Assembly: GCF_031880315.1 (NCBI RefSeq)
Contig: NZ_CP134771.1
Span: 3,932,501-3,996,500 of the forward strand
From: Pseudomonas baltica
GTDB taxonomy: Bacteria; Pseudomonadota; Gammaproteobacteria; Pseudomonadales; Pseudomonadaceae
DNA: 64,000 nt
Direction of reading: 5' to 3'
In this document: positions 47,496 through 58,768 of the stretch, piece after piece
How the letters are laid out: each line of letters starts with the position of its first letter
How positions within the stretch are numbered: the first letter of the stretch is position 1
Notes under the pieces: generated by a model
What the model saw: the letters and a program-made list of their open reading frames with translations, nothing else
Told to the model about the DNA's origin: nothing
Databases searched by the model: none
Position numbers and translations under genes: made by a program

Positions 47496-49973
47496 TTAAA
47501 ACAGATCGATCGGCGCAGACTCGTCGGCCGGCAGTGGGCTGCCTGGCGCCTGGCCGTTGCCCAGCTCGCTGTTCGACGGCGGGCTGTCCTCGCTCTTGAA
47601 CAGTTCGAAGTACGCATCCGGGGTGCCCGGGCTGGCGGCGCGACCGCTGACCGGGTCGACCCGCAGGCTGACGATGCCTTCCGGTTCCGGTTGGGTGTGC
47701 GCCGGCTTGCCCTTGAGCGCCGCGCCCATGTAGTCCATCCAGATCGGCAGCGCCACGGTGCCGCCGAATTCCCGGCGGCCCAGGGTTTCCGGTTGGTCGA
47801 AGCCAGTCCACACGGTGGTCATGTAATCGCCGTTGTAGCCGGAGAACCAGGCGTCCTTGGAGTCGTTGGTGGTGCCCGTCTTGCCGGCGATGTCCGGACG
47901 GTTCATCGACAAGGCGCGGCGACCGGTGCCACGCTTGATCACGTCTTCGAGCATGCTGGTGAGGATGTACGTGGTGCGTCCATCGACGATCCGCGGTGCG
48001 ATGATCGGTGCCGTAGGCGCAGCAGGTACCGCAGGTGCCACGTTCGCCGGGCTGGTATCACTGGTGATCAGCTTGGTGGCGGCTGGGTCCGGAGCCGGGA
48101 TAGCGTTGGCGTCAGCCAGTTCCGGGTCGGCCTGGCCTTCGTCTGGCGGTACGGTGGCCGGATTGGCGGTGAACAATACGTCGCCGGTGCGGCTTTCGAT
48201 CTGCTGGATCAGATACGGCGACACCTTGAAGCCACCGTTGGCGAAGCTGCTCCAGCCAGTGGCGATCTCCATCGGCGTCAAGGTGGCGGTGCCCAGAGCC
48301 AGCGACAGGTTGCGCGGCAGGTCCTGCTTGTTGAAGCCGAAGCGGGAAATGTAGTTGATCGCGTTCTCGACGCCGAGGCTCTGCAGCACGCGGATCGACA
48401 CCAGGTTGCGGGACTTGTACAGGGCTTCGCGCAGGCGGATCGGGCCGAGGAAAGTGTTGGTGTCGTTCTTCGGGCGCCAGACCTTGTCTACCGATTCATC
48501 GACGAACACGATCGGCGCATCGTTGACCAGGGTCGCTGGTGTATAGCCGCTGTCGAGCGCCGCGCTATAGATGAACGGCTTGAAGCTCGAACCCGGCTGA
48601 CGCTTGGCCTGCATCGCGCGGTTGTAGTTGCTCTGCTCGAAGGCGAAGCCGCCCACCAACGCGCGGATGGCGCCGTTGTGCGGATCCAGCGAGACCAGCG
48701 CGCTCTGGATGGTGGGGACTTGCGAGAAGGCAAGGCTGCCGTTTTCTTGACGCAGCACGCGGATCAGGTCGCCGACCTGTGCGACATCCGAAGGTTGGCT
48801 CGGCACGCGCCCGACACTGTTGGTATTCAGGAACGGTCGGGCCCACTTCATGGTGTCCCAGCTCACCTGTTCGTCCTTGCCTTCGCGTGTCAGAACGGTG
48901 ATGCCGGTCTTGTCGACCTGGGTGACGATCGCCGGGTCCAGCGAGTTGAGGGTGCGCTGCTTGCCCAGTTCGGTCAGCCAGGCGTCACGGGTCTTGCCGG
49001 GCAGGCGCGATTCCGGGCCGCGGTAGCCGTGGCGCTTGTCGTATTCGATCAGGCCGTCGCGTACTGCGTTGTTGGCCGAGTCCTGGAGGTCGCTGGGCAC
49101 CGTGGTGGTGACCCTGAAACCCTCGGTGTAGGCGTCTGCGCCGTAGCGACCGACCATTTCGGCGCGGGCCATTTCGGCGATGTAGGGGGCGTTCACTTCT
49201 GGCGTCGGCACGTGATAGCTGGCGTTGATCGGCTCGGCCAGGGCGCTCTGGTAGCTGGCTTCGTCGATCTTGCCCAGCTTGTACATGCGCCCCAGAATCC
49301 AGTCGCGGCGCTCCTTGGCGCGCACCGGGTTGGCCAGCGGATTGAAGCGCGATGGCGCCTTTGGCAAACCGGCGATCATCGCCATCTGCGCCAGACTTAC
49401 GTCGCGGATCGATTTGCCGTAATACACCTGCGCGGCGGCTTCGATGCCGTAGGCGCGGTTGCCGAGGTAGATTTTGTTGACGTAGAGCTCGAGAATTTCG
49501 TCTTTGCTCAGTTGGCGCTCAATTTGCAAGGCGAGAAGAATCTCGTTGCTTTTGCGCGAGAAGCTACGCTCGCTGCTGAGGAAGTAGTTTTTTGCCACCT
49601 GCATGGTGATCGTACTGCCGCCGGTCTGAATGTGACCGGTGCGCACCAGTTGTCCCGCGGCACGAACCAGGCCGCTGGGATCGACCCCGTAGTGGTTTTC
49701 GAAGTTGTCGTCTTCGGCAGACAGCAGGGCCTGGATGAAGTGGGGCGGAATGTCCGAGAACTTGATGGGAGAACGGCGCATTTCGCCGAATTCAGCGATC
49801 AGTTTGCCGTCGCTGCTATAGATACGCAGGGGTATTTGCAATTGGACACTTTTCAGCATCTCGACGGACGGCAGGCCCGGGCTAAGATAGAGGTAGGCGC
49901 CGCTCAGACCGAGCGCAAGCCCGCAGAACACACCGAGGAAAGACCAGCATAAAAACTTCAGCAGGCGTATCAA
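47496..49973 (-). CDS. mrcA: Penicillin-binding protein 1a (bifunctional)
   Basis: This inner-membrane enzyme (ponA in Pseudomonas usage) polymerises and cross-links peptidoglycan. The 825-residue product has an N-terminal membrane anchor, a GT51 glycosyltransferase domain (SAEDDNFENHYGVDPSG, TGGSTITMQVAKN), an OB-like insert and a transpeptidase domain with SSFK (QPGSSFKPF), SRN (YKSRNLVSI) and KTGTT (IAGKTGTTND) motifs. The start is a TTG giving MIRLLKFL. The C-terminus ends LPADESAPIDLF; copies of this end occur in the adjacent array. It diverges from pilM. Confidence 0.96.
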   Translation of the reverse strand: MIRLLKFLCWSFLGVFCGLALGLSGAYLYLSPGLPSVEMLKSVQLQIPLRIYSSDGKLIAEFGEMRRSPIKFSDIPPHFIQALLSAEDDNFENHYGVDPSGLVRAAGQLVRTGHIQTGGSTITMQVAKNYFLSSERSFSRKSNEILLALQIERQLSKDEILELYVNKIYLGNRAYGIEAAAQVYYGKSIRDVSLAQMAMIAGLPKAPSRFNPLANPVRAKERRDWILGRMYKLGKIDEASYQSALAEPINASYHVPTPEVNAPYIAEMARAEMVGRYGADAYTEGFRVTTTVPSDLQDSANNAVRDGLIEYDKRHGYRGPESRLPGKTRDAWLTELGKQRTLNSLDPAIVTQVDKTGITVLTREGKDEQVSWDTMKWARPFLNTNSVGRVPSQPSDVAQVGDLIRVLRQENGSLAFSQVPTIQSALVSLDPHNGAIRALVGGFAFEQSNYNRAMQAKRQPGSSFKPFIYSAALDSGYTPATLVNDAPIVFVDESVDKVWRPKNDTNTFLGPIRLREALYKSRNLVSIRVLQSLGVENAINYISRFGFNKQDLPRNLSLALGTATLTPMEIATGWSSFANGGFKVSPYLIQQIESRTGDVLFTANPATVPPDEGQADPELADANAIPAPDPAATKLITSDTSPANVAPAVPAAPTAPIIAPRIVDGRTTYILTSMLEDVIKRGTGRRALSMNRPDIAGKTGTTNDSKDAWFSGYNGDYMTTVWTGFDQPETLGRREFGGTVALPIWMDYMGAALKGKPAHTQPEPEGIVSLRVDPVSGRAASPGTPDAYFELFKSEDSPPSNSELGNGQAPGSPLPADESAPIDLF

Positions 49974-50043
49974 GGCTTTTGGATTTCCAGATAAAAGAAT
50001 GAGTTAAGCGCAAACGGGTAAAAACGGGCAAAAAGCGCTGCGC

Positions 50044-50049
50044 ATTATA
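50044..50049 (-). promoter_or_regulatory. Possible -10 box for mrcA
   Basis: A perfect TATAAT on the minus strand lies 71 bp upstream of the mrcA start in the 182-bp divergent gap with pilM. No good -35 is found at 16-18 bp; a TTGACA lies too far away (32 bp), so the assignment is tentative. Confidence 0.35.
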
Positions 50050-50128
50050 AGCATTTTTCGACACCAAGCGTCATTTGCGCTTCTGTCAAGACTGCTATTA
50101 AATGCATCGAATCCACAATGGTCCGTAA

Positions 50129-51222
<1,094 letters not shown>

Positions 51223-51223
<1 letters not shown>

Positions 51224-51792
51224 TGGCGCAGATCAACCTCCTGCCGTGGCGCGAGCAACTTCGCGAAGAGCGTAAAAAGCGTTTCCTGACCATTCTGGCC
51301 GTGGTCGTGGTAGCCGGGATCGGCATCATCCTGCTCGCGGCCCAGTACTACAGCGGTGCCATCAGTGCCCAGACTGCCCGCGATGACTATCTGAAGAAAG
51401 AAATCGCCGTGCTCGACGCCCGCATCTCGCAGATCAGCGAGCTGCAGAATCGTCGCAAGCAGCTGATCGCGCGGATGAAGACCATCCAGGACCTGCAGGG
51501 CAATCGGCCGATCATCGGTCGGGTGTTCGATCAACTGGCCCGTACCTTGCCCGATGGCGTGTATTTCACCGAAGTGAAAATGGGTGGACAGACCATCGCC
51601 ATTACCGGTTCTGCGGAATCGAACAACAAGGTTTCCGAGCTGATGCGCAATCTGGACGGTTCGCCGTGGCTCGGCAGCGCGGCGCTGACTGAGGTCAAGG
51701 CCAAGGCCGCTGGTGATCCTGATCAGAACAACGTCTTCCAGTTGACGGTGCAGCAGATCCATCCCGCTACCGAGGGGGACAACATCAAATGA
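51223..51792 (+). CDS. pilN: Type IV pilus inner-membrane protein PilN
   Basis: The 189-residue product has the conserved cytoplasmic start MAQINLLPWREQLREERKK, the INLLPW motif that binds PilM, followed by one membrane helix (about residues 21-42), a coiled coil and a ferredoxin-like periplasmic domain that pairs with PilO. It overlaps pilM and pilO. Confidence 0.96.
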
Positions 51793-52412
51793 ATACTCCT
51801 CAGTGGATCGTCAATCTGCGCAAGGTCGAGCTCAGCGAGCTCGATATCAACAACATCGGCTCCTGGCCGGTGGCGATCAAGACCATCATCGCCTCCGTGC
51901 TGATGATTCTGTTGCTGGGGCTGGGTTACAACTTCTATATCCTCGACATGGAGAACCAGCTCGAAGCCAAGGTGGCAGAGGAAGAAACCCTCAAGCAGCA
52001 GTACAGCGCCAAGGCATTCAAGGCGGCCAATCTCGAGGCCTACATCGAGCAGATGAAGGAAATGGAAACCTCCTTCGGCGCCATGCTGCGCCAGCTGCCC
52101 AGCGACACCGAAGTGCCCGGCTTGCTCGAAGACATCACCCGAACCGGCCTGGGGGCGGGGTTGGAATTCGAAGAAATCAAATTGCTGCCGGAAGTCACCC
52201 AGCAGTTTTACATCGAGTTGCCGATACAGATTACGGTTACCGGCAACTACCACGACCTGGCGACCTTCGTCAGTGGCGTGGCCAGCCTGCCGCGGATCGT
52301 CACCCTGCATGACTTCGACGTCAAACCCGCTACCGAAGGCGATACCTCGCAATTGCGCATGAGTATCCTGGCCAAGACTTACCGCTACAACGACCGGGGG
52401 CTGGACAAATGA
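51789..52412 (+). CDS. pilO: Type IV pilus inner-membrane protein PilO
   Basis: The 207-residue product has a short cytoplasmic N-terminus, one membrane helix (about residues 29-52), a coiled coil and a ferredoxin-like periplasmic domain. It forms heterodimers with PilN and binds PilP. The ATG overlaps the pilN stop and its own stop overlaps pilP by four bases. Confidence 0.96.
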   Translation: MNTPQWIVNLRKVELSELDINNIGSWPVAIKTIIASVLMILLLGLGYNFYILDMENQLEAKVAEEETLKQQYSAKAFKAANLEAYIEQMKEMETSFGAMLRQLPSDTEVPGLLEDITRTGLGAGLEFEEIKLLPEVTQQFYIELPIQITVTGNYHDLATFVSGVASLPRIVTLHDFDVKPATEGDTSQLRMSILAKTYRYNDRGLDK

Positions 52413-52936
52413 GGGTGTTGTCCGGGCTGTGCCTGGTGCTCTTCACGTTGCTGTTGGCGGGATGCGGTGACTCTGGCGACTTTGCCGACCTGAAGGCCTT
52501 CATGGCCCAGGTCAAGGCCAAGCCTCAGGGCAATATCGAGCCAATCCCGCGGTTTGCCCCGTATCAGGCGTTTGCCTATGAGGCGTCGGCGTTGCGCAGT
52601 CCGTTCCAGCCACCGGTCAAGGTCGATCTGGTGCATCGAGAAAAGGGCTCCAAACTGCTCAAGCCGGACCCTAACCGGGTCAAGCAGTTTCTCGAAGGCT
52701 TCAATATCGAGCAGTTCGAGATGGTGGGTACGCTGTCCAACGACAGCGGGTCTTTCGCACTGATTTCCGGTGCCGGCGGGGTGCATCGGGTCAAGGTCGG
52801 CGACTACCTGGGCCGTAACGACGGAAAGATTGTTTCCATCAGCGATTCACAGATCGACGTGGTCGAGATCGTGCCTGATGGAGAGGGAGGGTGGCTCGAG
52901 CGGCCACGTAGCATTTCCCTTAAAGAACGCTCGTAA
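52409..52936 (+). CDS. pilP: Type IV pilus lipoprotein PilP
   Basis: PilP links PilNO to the outer-membrane secretin PilQ. The 175-residue product has a lipobox (LLLAGC, Cys19), a flexible linker and a C-terminal beta-sandwich (about residues 85-165, MVGTLSNDSGSFALISGAGG and RVKVGDYLGRNDGKI) that contacts the PilQ N0 domain. Confidence 0.96.
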   Translation: MRVLSGLCLVLFTLLLAGCGDSGDFADLKAFMAQVKAKPQGNIEPIPRFAPYQAFAYEASALRSPFQPPVKVDLVHREKGSKLLKPDPNRVKQFLEGFNIEQFEMVGTLSNDSGSFALISGAGGVHRVKVGDYLGRNDGKIVSISDSQIDVVEIVPDGEGGWLERPRSISLKERS

Positions 52937-52972
52937 ATGGGCCTGGTCAAGCAAGCACAGTGGAACTCGATA

Positions 52973-55072
52973 ATGAATAGGTTTTTTTCCGCGCTGGGCG
53001 TTTCGCTATGGATGGCAGTGTGCGCGCCCGCGCTGATGGCGGCGACCCTGAAGACTCTCGATGTCGCGGCGTTGCCAGGCGATCGCATCGAGCTCAAGCT
53101 GGGTTTCGATGCCCCTGTGCCTGCGCCCCGTGGCTACACCACCGACCAGCCGGCGCGCATCGCCCTGGATCTGCCTGGTGTGACCAACCAGGTGGCCAGC
53201 CGCAGCCGTGACCTGGGTGTGGGTAACGCTCGCAGCCTGGTGGTGGTCGAGACCAAGGACCGCACCCGTATCATCGTCAACCTCACCACGCTGGCCCCTT
53301 ACAGTACGCGGGTCGAAGGCAACAACCTGTACGTGCTGATCGGCCAGGGCGCCGCCGCGCTGCAGGGCAAGCAGGGAGGTTCCGCGCCCCTCGCTCCACC
53401 CCCGGTGAGCCGCAATGCCGCCGTCACTGCTGCGGCCCCGTCGCGGCCCTTCGTGCCGGCCGTTGCTGGCAGAGCGATTCGCAATGTCGATTTCCAGCGC
53501 GGCGAGCTGGGTGAAGGCAATGTGGTCATCGACCTCAGCGACCCGACCATCAGCCCCGACATCCAGGAGCAGGGCGGCAAGATCGTCGTCAGCTTCGCCA
53601 AGACCGCCCTGCCTGATCCGCTGCGTGTACGCCTGGACGTGAAGGACTTCGCCACGCCGGTGCAGTTCGTCAACTCCTCGGTGGCAGGCGACAAGGCGCA
53701 GATCGCCATCGAGCCGAGCGGTGCCTACGAATATTCCACCTACCAGACCGACAACCGTCTGACCGTCAGTGTGCGGCCGTTGACCAATGACGATCAGCAG
53801 CGCCGTAACGCCGAGCGTTTCGTCTACAGCGGCAAGAAGCTGTCGTTGAATTTCCAGGACATCGATGTGCGCTCGGTGCTGCAGCTGATCGCCGACTTCA
53901 CTGATCTCAATCTGGTCGCCAGCGACACGGTGCAGGGCGGTATCACCCTGCGCCTGCAGAACGTGCCGTGGGATCAGGCGCTGGACCTGGTGCTCAAGAC
54001 CAAGGGCCTGGACAAGCGAAAGGTGGGCAACGTGCTGCTGGTCGCGCCGGCGGACGAGATCGCCGCACGCGAGCGTCAGGAGCTTGAATCCCAGCGTCAA
54101 TTGCAGGAACTGGCACCGCTGCGTCGCGACCTGATCCAGGTCAACTACGCCAAGGCCTCCGACATCGCCAAGCTGTTCCAGTCGGTGACCGGCAGCAAGG
54201 ACAAGTCCGAGACGGCCCGTGGCTCGATCACCGTGGATGATCGGACCAACAGCATCATTGCCTATCAGACCCAGGAGAGCCTGGACGAGCTGCGCCGCAT
54301 CGTCGCCCAGTTGGATATTCCGGTGCGTCAGGTGATGATCGAGGCGCGTATCGTCGAAGCCACGGTCAACTACGACAAGTCCCTGGGCGTGACCTGGGGT
54401 GGTCAATCGACCAAAGGCAAGGCCACTATTTATGGCGGCCAGTCGGCGACCTCGTCGACCACGACGGCCGGTACCTCCACGCCGTTCGTCGACCTGGGCG
54501 CGAGCAATGCGACCTCCGGTATCGGCATCGGCTTCTTGACCAACAACACCCTGCTCGACCTGGAGCTGAGCGCAATGGAAGCCACCGGCAACGGTGAAAT
54601 CGTCTCCCAGCCCAAGGTCGTGACCTCTGATAAAGAGACCGCGAAAATCCTCAAAGGCACCGAGGTGCCTTATCAAGAGGCCAGTTCCAGCGGTGCCACC
54701 ACGGTGTCGTTCAAGGAGGCTTCGCTGTCGCTGGAGGTCACGCCGCAGATCACTCCGGACAACCGCATCATCATGGACGTCAAGGTCACCAAGGACGAGC
54801 CCGATTACCTCAACGAGGTCCTGGGTGTACCGCCGATCAAGAAAAACGCCGTCAACGCCAAGGTGCTGGTCAACGATGGCGAGACCATCGTGATCGGTGG
54901 GGTGTTCTCCAATACGCAAAGTAAAACCACAGCGAAGGTGCCATTTTTGGGCGATGTGCCGTATCTTGGCCGTTTTTTCCGCTCGGATACCGTGTCGGAA
55001 GCTAAATCGGAGCTGCTGGTATTCTTGACTCCGCGTATCATGAATAACCAGGCGATTGCCGTGAGTCATTGA
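52973..55072 (+). CDS. pilQ: Type IV pilus secretin PilQ
   Basis: PilQ forms the outer-membrane channel through which pili extend. The 699-residue product has a signal peptide (cleavage after ALMA), AMIN domains that bind peptidoglycan (about residues 25-110 and 165-270), an STN/N0 domain ([20 protein letters not shown]), N1, and the secretin core ([20 protein letters not shown], ending [11 protein letters not shown]). The ATG at 52973 fits the family start MNRFFSALG; an in-frame start at 52937 directly after the pilP stop would put 12 polar residues before the signal. Confidence 0.96.
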   Translation: MNRFFSALGVSLWMAVCAPALMAATLKTLDVAALPGDRIELKLGFDAPVPAPRGYTTDQPARIALDLPGVTNQVASRSRDLGVGNARSLVVVETKDRTRIIVNLTTLAPYSTRVEGNNLYVLIGQGAAALQGKQGGSAPLAPPPVSRNAAVTAAAPSRPFVPAVAGRAIRNVDFQRGELGEGNVVIDLSDPTISPDIQEQGGKIVVSFAKTALPDPLRVRLDVKDFATPVQFVNSSVAGDKAQIAIEPSGAYEYSTYQTDNRLTVSVRPLTNDDQQRRNAERFVYSGKKLSLNFQDIDVRSVLQLIADFTDLNLVASDTVQGGITLRLQNVPWDQALDLVLKTKGLDKRKVGNVLLVAPADEIAARERQELESQRQLQELAPLRRDLIQVNYAKASDIAKLFQSVTGSKDKSETARGSITVDDRTNSIIAYQTQESLDELRRIVAQLDIPVRQVMIEARIVEATVNYDKSLGVTWGGQSTKGKATIYGGQSATSSTTTAGTSTPFVDLGASNATSGIGIGFLTNNTLLDLELSAMEATGNGEIVSQPKVVTSDKETAKILKGTEVPYQEASSSGATTVSFKEASLSLEVTPQITPDNRIIMDVKVTKDEPDYLNEVLGVPPIKKNAVNAKVLVNDGETIVIGGVFSNTQSKTTAKVPFLGDVPYLGRFFRSDTVSEAKSELLVFLTPRIMNNQAIAVSH

Positions 55073-55076
55073 TTCT

Positions 55077-55595
55077 GTGCGAAATTTGATACTTGTTGGG
55101 CCGATGGGGGCAGGTAAAAGCACCATCGGCCGTTTATTGGCCAAAGAACTCAGGCTGCCATTCAAGGATTCCGACAAGGAAATCGAGCTGCGGTGCGGCG
55201 CCAATATCCCGTGGATCTTCGACAAGGAAGGCGAGGCGGGGTTTCGCGACCGCGAGCAGGCGATGCTGGCCGAGCTTTGCGATTTTGACGGCGTGGTCCT
55301 CGCGACTGGCGGCGGCGCAGTATTGCGTCCGGAAAACCGTCAATCGCTGCATAGCGGCGGTCGTGTGGTCTACCTGCACGCCTCGGTAGAGCAGCAGGTC
55401 GGCCGCACTGCCCGTGATCGCAATCGGCCACTGCTGCGCACGGCCGATCCCGCCGGTACACTGCGTGCCTTGCTCGAGATTCGCGACCCGCTGTATCGCG
55501 AAATAGCCGACCTGGTAGTCGAAACCGACGAGCGACCGCCACGCATGGTGGTCCTGGACATTCTTGAGCGGCTACAACGTTTGCCTCCCCGCTAG
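55077..55595 (+). CDS. aroK: Shikimate kinase
   Basis: AroK phosphorylates shikimate with ATP. The 172-residue product has the P-loop [15 protein letters not shown], the shikimate-binding DSDKEIE and RDREQAML region, and the LATGGGAVL motif. It begins with a GTG four bases after the pilQ stop, so it is likely cotranscribed with the pil genes, as in many gammaproteobacteria. Confidence 0.97.
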   Translation: MRNLILVGPMGAGKSTIGRLLAKELRLPFKDSDKEIELRCGANIPWIFDKEGEAGFRDREQAMLAELCDFDGVVLATGGGAVLRPENRQSLHSGGRVVYLHASVEQQVGRTARDRNRPLLRTADPAGTLRALLEIRDPLYREIADLVVETDERPPRMVVLDILERLQRLPPR

Positions 55596-55655
55596 CCTGT
55601 CAGCGGGTTCCAATAATTCGAGAGAGGGCGCGAGCGCCCGGCATCATGGGGTCAC

Positions 55656-56753
55656 ATGCAGACACTTAAGGTTGAACTCGGCGATCGCAGTTACCCGATC
55701 CATATTGGCGAGGGGCTGCTCGACCAACCTGAGCTGTTGGCGCCCTATATCGCGGGCCGGTCGGTGGCCATTGTCTCCAATGCCACCGTCGCGCCCCTTT
55801 ACATCGAGCGCCTGACCCGTTCGCTGGCCGCCTACAACGTGTTGCCTATCGTCTTGCCGGATGGCGAGGCGTTCAAGAACTGGGAAACCCTGCAAACCAT
55901 CTTCGACGCACTGCTGACCGCGCGCCATGACCGCCGTACCACCATCATCGCCCTGGGCGGCGGTGTGGTCGGTGACATGGCTGGCTTCGCGGCGGCCTGC
56001 TATCAGCGTGGCGTGGATTTCATCCAGGTGCCCACCACACTGTTGTCCCAGGTCGACTCTTCGGTGGGTGGCAAGACTGGCATCAACCACCCGCTGGGCA
56101 AGAACATGGTCGGTGCTTTCTATCAGCCCCAGGCCGTGCTGATCGACACCGGTACGCTGCGCAGCCTGCCACCGCGCGAGCTGTCGGCCGGGCTGGCGGA
56201 AGTGATCAAGTACGGGCTGATCTGCGACGAGCCGTTCCTGACCTGGCTCGAAGCCAATGTTGATGCGCTGCGCGATATCGATGCTGAGGCGGTCACCGCC
56301 GCCATCAGGCGCTCCTGCGAGGCCAAGGCGCTGGTGGTCAACGCCGACGAGCGCGAATCCGGCGTGCGCGCCACGCTCAATCTTGGCCACACCTTTGGTC
56401 ACGCCATCGAGACGCAGATGGGGTATGGTGTGTGGCTGCATGGCGAGGCCGTGGCGGCAGGTACGGTGATGGCTCTGGAAATGTCCATGCGCCTTGGCTG
56501 GATCAGCCAGCAGGATCGCGATCGCGGTATTCGCTTGATGCAGCGCGCCGGCTTGCCGGTGGTGCCGCCAGCTGAAATGACGCCCGAGCACTTCATCGAG
56601 CACATGGCAATCGACAAGAAAGTGATCGATGGCCGTTTACGTCTGGTGTTGTTGCGTCGCATCGGCGAAGCCGTAGTGACCGACGACTATCCAAAAGAAG
56701 TTCTTCAGGCAACCCTGGCTGCGGATTACCGCGCCATCGTCGCCCCGCTTTGA
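55656..56753 (+). CDS. aroB: 3-dehydroquinate synthase
   Basis: AroB cyclises DAHP to 3-dehydroquinate, the second shikimate-pathway step. The 365-residue NAD- and Zn-dependent enzyme shows [20 protein letters not shown], the [19 protein letters not shown] active-site stretch and the Zn-binding [10 protein letters not shown]. It follows aroK by 60 bp in the usual aroKB order. Confidence 0.97.
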   Translation: MQTLKVELGDRSYPIHIGEGLLDQPELLAPYIAGRSVAIVSNATVAPLYIERLTRSLAAYNVLPIVLPDGEAFKNWETLQTIFDALLTARHDRRTTIIALGGGVVGDMAGFAAACYQRGVDFIQVPTTLLSQVDSSVGGKTGINHPLGKNMVGAFYQPQAVLIDTGTLRSLPPRELSAGLAEVIKYGLICDEPFLTWLEANVDALRDIDAEAVTAAIRRSCEAKALVVNADERESGVRATLNLGHTFGHAIETQMGYGVWLHGEAVAAGTVMALEMSMRLGWISQQDRDRGIRLMQRAGLPVVPPAEMTPEHFIEHMAIDKKVIDGRLRLVLLRRIGEAVVTDDYPKEVLQATLAADYRAIVAPL

Positions 56754-56769
56754 GGTCAATGAGAGTTCG

Positions 56770-58395
56770 ATGACAAGTCTGCATGCCGATGAGGCCTTTC
56801 TCGGCCACTACCAATTGGACCACGATCCCTTTGCCGCCCGCGTCCCCGGCTTCAAATTCTTTCCGGCCCAGCGCAAACCGGTACTGGGGCAGTTGCATCA
56901 CCTGGCGCGCTACAGCCAGTTGCTGTTGGTCGTCACCGGGCCGCACGGCAGCGGCAAGACCTTGCTGCGCCAGGCGCTGGTGGCCAGCACCAACAAGCAG
57001 TCGGTGCAAAGCGTGGTGGTTTCCGCTCGCGGCGCCGGCGATGCAGCCAGTGTCCTCAGTCAAGTCGCCGAAGCGCTCAACGTGCAGCAGGCCGATGTCA
57101 CCCTGCTCCTGAGTCAGATCGTGCAACTGGCGCTGACCGGGCAGGAAGTCTACCTGCTGGTGGACGACGCGGAACAACTCGACGAATCCGCACTCGAAGC
57201 CCTGCTGGCGCTGGCGGCGGGCAACCCCGAGGGGCGTCCGCACGTGTTCCTGTTCGGCGAGCCGTCACTGCTGGCGCGCCTTGATGGCCTGGGTCATGAG
57301 CAGGAACGCTTCCACGTCATCGAGCTGGAACCGTACACCGAAGAGGAAACGCGCGAGTATCTCGCCCTGCGCCTCGAAGGGGCCGGGCAGGGGATCGCGC
57401 TGTTCACCAATGATCAGATCGCCGATATTCACGAGCAGTCCGAAGGCTGGCCGGGGTTGATCAATCAGGTCGCCCGCGACTCGATGATCGAGGCGATGAT
57501 AGCCAGCCGCTCGGCGGTCAAGCGTCCATCCATGGGGTTCAAGATGTCGAAAAAACACGTACTGGCGTTCGCTGGGGTCGTTGTGGCCGCAGTCGCGGCG
57601 GCAGTCCTGCTTCCAGGTCACAAGGCGTCTACCGACGGCACCGCTCCGGCACAGCAGGCGCAATTGCCGCTGGGTCAGGGTCAGCCAGGTACCGCCAAAT
57701 CCAACCAGGACGGCAGCCCGGCGGTCGAGTTTGCCGGTAATTCCCAGCCAATGCCGTTGCCGATGAATGGCCAGCCAGTGGTCCGTGGTCCGCTGTCCGA
57801 GGCGACCGGTTCGGGCGATGCCGATGGTGAAGATGGGGCTCCCGCACCCGCAACCGCACCGACTGGGCCGACCAGCAGCTTCACGCCACCGACCGTGACC
57901 ACCACCGCGCCGCCTGTCGGCATTCCGGCTGGCCCGGCCGCTACCCAGGTGCCGGTACCTGCCCAGGCCAAGCCCGCCCCTGCCAAGCCAGCACCTGCGG
58001 CCAAGCCGCCCGTGCAGGTGGCCAGTGCCGCCAAGCCTGAGCCCAAGCTGGAACACAAGCCGGAGCCCAAGGCTGTCGAAAAACCCGCAGTTGCCAAGGC
58101 TGGCGCTGCCAGTGGCTGGTATGGCAGCCAGGCACCCGGTAATTATGTGGTGCAGATCCTCGGAACCAGCAACGAAGCCGCTGCTCAGAGCTACATTCGC
58201 GAGCAAGGCGGCGAGTATCGCTACTTCAAGAAAACCTTGCAGGGCAAGCCCCTCTACGTGATCACCTATGGCAGTTTCGCCAACCGCGCCGCCGCGCTGA
58301 GTGCGATCAAGAACTTGCCAGAGAAGGTCCAGGCTGGTAAACCTTGGCCTCGTACCGTTGCCAGCGTCCAACAGGACCTCGCAAGCACCCACTAA
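56770..58395 (+). CDS. DamX-like AAA ATPase with SPOR domain
   Basis: The 541-residue product has an N-terminal ExeA/AAA-type ATPase domain (about residues 1-230) with Walker A GPHGSGKT and Walker B-like VYLLVDDAEQL. One membrane helix follows (about 261-280), then a long Pro/Ala/Lys-rich periplasmic linker, and a C-terminal SPOR domain (about 458-535, NYVVQILGTSNEAAAQSYIR). DamX-like proteins localise to the division septum, and the gene's place after aroB is conserved. The Ala/Lys/Pro linker resembles low-complexity tails in OpgG and PhaF only in composition. Confidence 0.9.
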   Translation: MTSLHADEAFLGHYQLDHDPFAARVPGFKFFPAQRKPVLGQLHHLARYSQLLLVVTGPHGSGKTLLRQALVASTNKQSVQSVVVSARGAGDAASVLSQVAEALNVQQADVTLLLSQIVQLALTGQEVYLLVDDAEQLDESALEALLALAAGNPEGRPHVFLFGEPSLLARLDGLGHEQERFHVIELEPYTEEETREYLALRLEGAGQGIALFTNDQIADIHEQSEGWPGLINQVARDSMIEAMIASRSAVKRPSMGFKMSKKHVLAFAGVVVAAVAAAVLLPGHKASTDGTAPAQQAQLPLGQGQPGTAKSNQDGSPAVEFAGNSQPMPLPMNGQPVVRGPLSEATGSGDADGEDGAPAPATAPTGPTSSFTPPTVTTTAPPVGIPAGPAATQVPVPAQAKPAPAKPAPAAKPPVQVASAAKPEPKLEHKPEPKAVEKPAVAKAGAASGWYGSQAPGNYVVQILGTSNEAAAQSYIREQGGEYRYFKKTLQGKPLYVITYGSFANRAAALSAIKNLPEKVQAGKPWPRTVASVQQDLASTH

Positions 58396-58448
58396 AGGCT
58401 CGCGGTGGCGCCATCCCTGCCACCCGCCTGACGTATCCATAGCTTACT

Positions 58449-58482
58449 GAAAAGCCTGCCGCGTTCGCGCGGTGGGCTTTTC
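58449..58482 (+). terminator. Terminator after the DamX-like gene
   Basis: GAAAAGCCTGCCGCG-TTCG-CGCGGTGGGCTTTTC is a stable stem with a TTCG loop and A/T-rich ends, 54 bp after the stop. It ends the pil-aro-damX run and opens the 373-bp gene-free gap before gltB. Confidence 0.85.
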
Positions 58483-58630
58483 TGTCCGCAGCGTTCCAAG
58501 GCTCTGGGTCGCCGCTGAGGGCATTGCGTCTGCCGGCAATTACCGGCAGACTCGCAAAAAGCTCGTAACACACAAATCTATAAAAAACGTTCAGAAACAC
58601 GACATTGATATTCACGGTTTCGTCGCAAAT

Positions 58631-58659
58631 TTGTGAGAGACCGTATCGCTGTGTACAAT
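58631..58659 (+). promoter_or_regulatory. Sigma-70 promoter of gltB
   Basis: TTGTGA and TACAAT are separated by exactly 17 bp, ending 109 bp before the gltB ATG. It is the best-formed promoter in the 58396-58768 gap. The stretch before it (58490-58620) holds only an imperfect GCCGGCAATTACCGGCAG palindrome near 58533. Confidence 0.7.
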
Positions 58660-58768
58660 GACCTCCCTTTTGCCTCTACAAAGCCTGCGAACGTCGGGCG
58701 TGGACGGTAACTGATTGAATTGAAAAGAAAATTGCCTCGGTGAGAGGCAGCCTGGTGAGAAAGTGTCT

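Noticed and set aside
47145..49952. 935-residue plus-strand frame opposite mrcA, starting in the 105-bp array.
   Set aside because: It is antisense to an intact penicillin-binding protein and begins in repeats; the composition is a codon-bias shadow.
50084..50089. TTGACA on the minus strand as a -35 for mrcA.
   Set aside because: It is 32 bp from the TATAAT box, too far for one sigma-70 promoter.
53006..55225. 739-residue minus-strand frame opposite pilQ.
   Set aside because: It is an antisense shadow; PilQ domains are complete on the plus strand.
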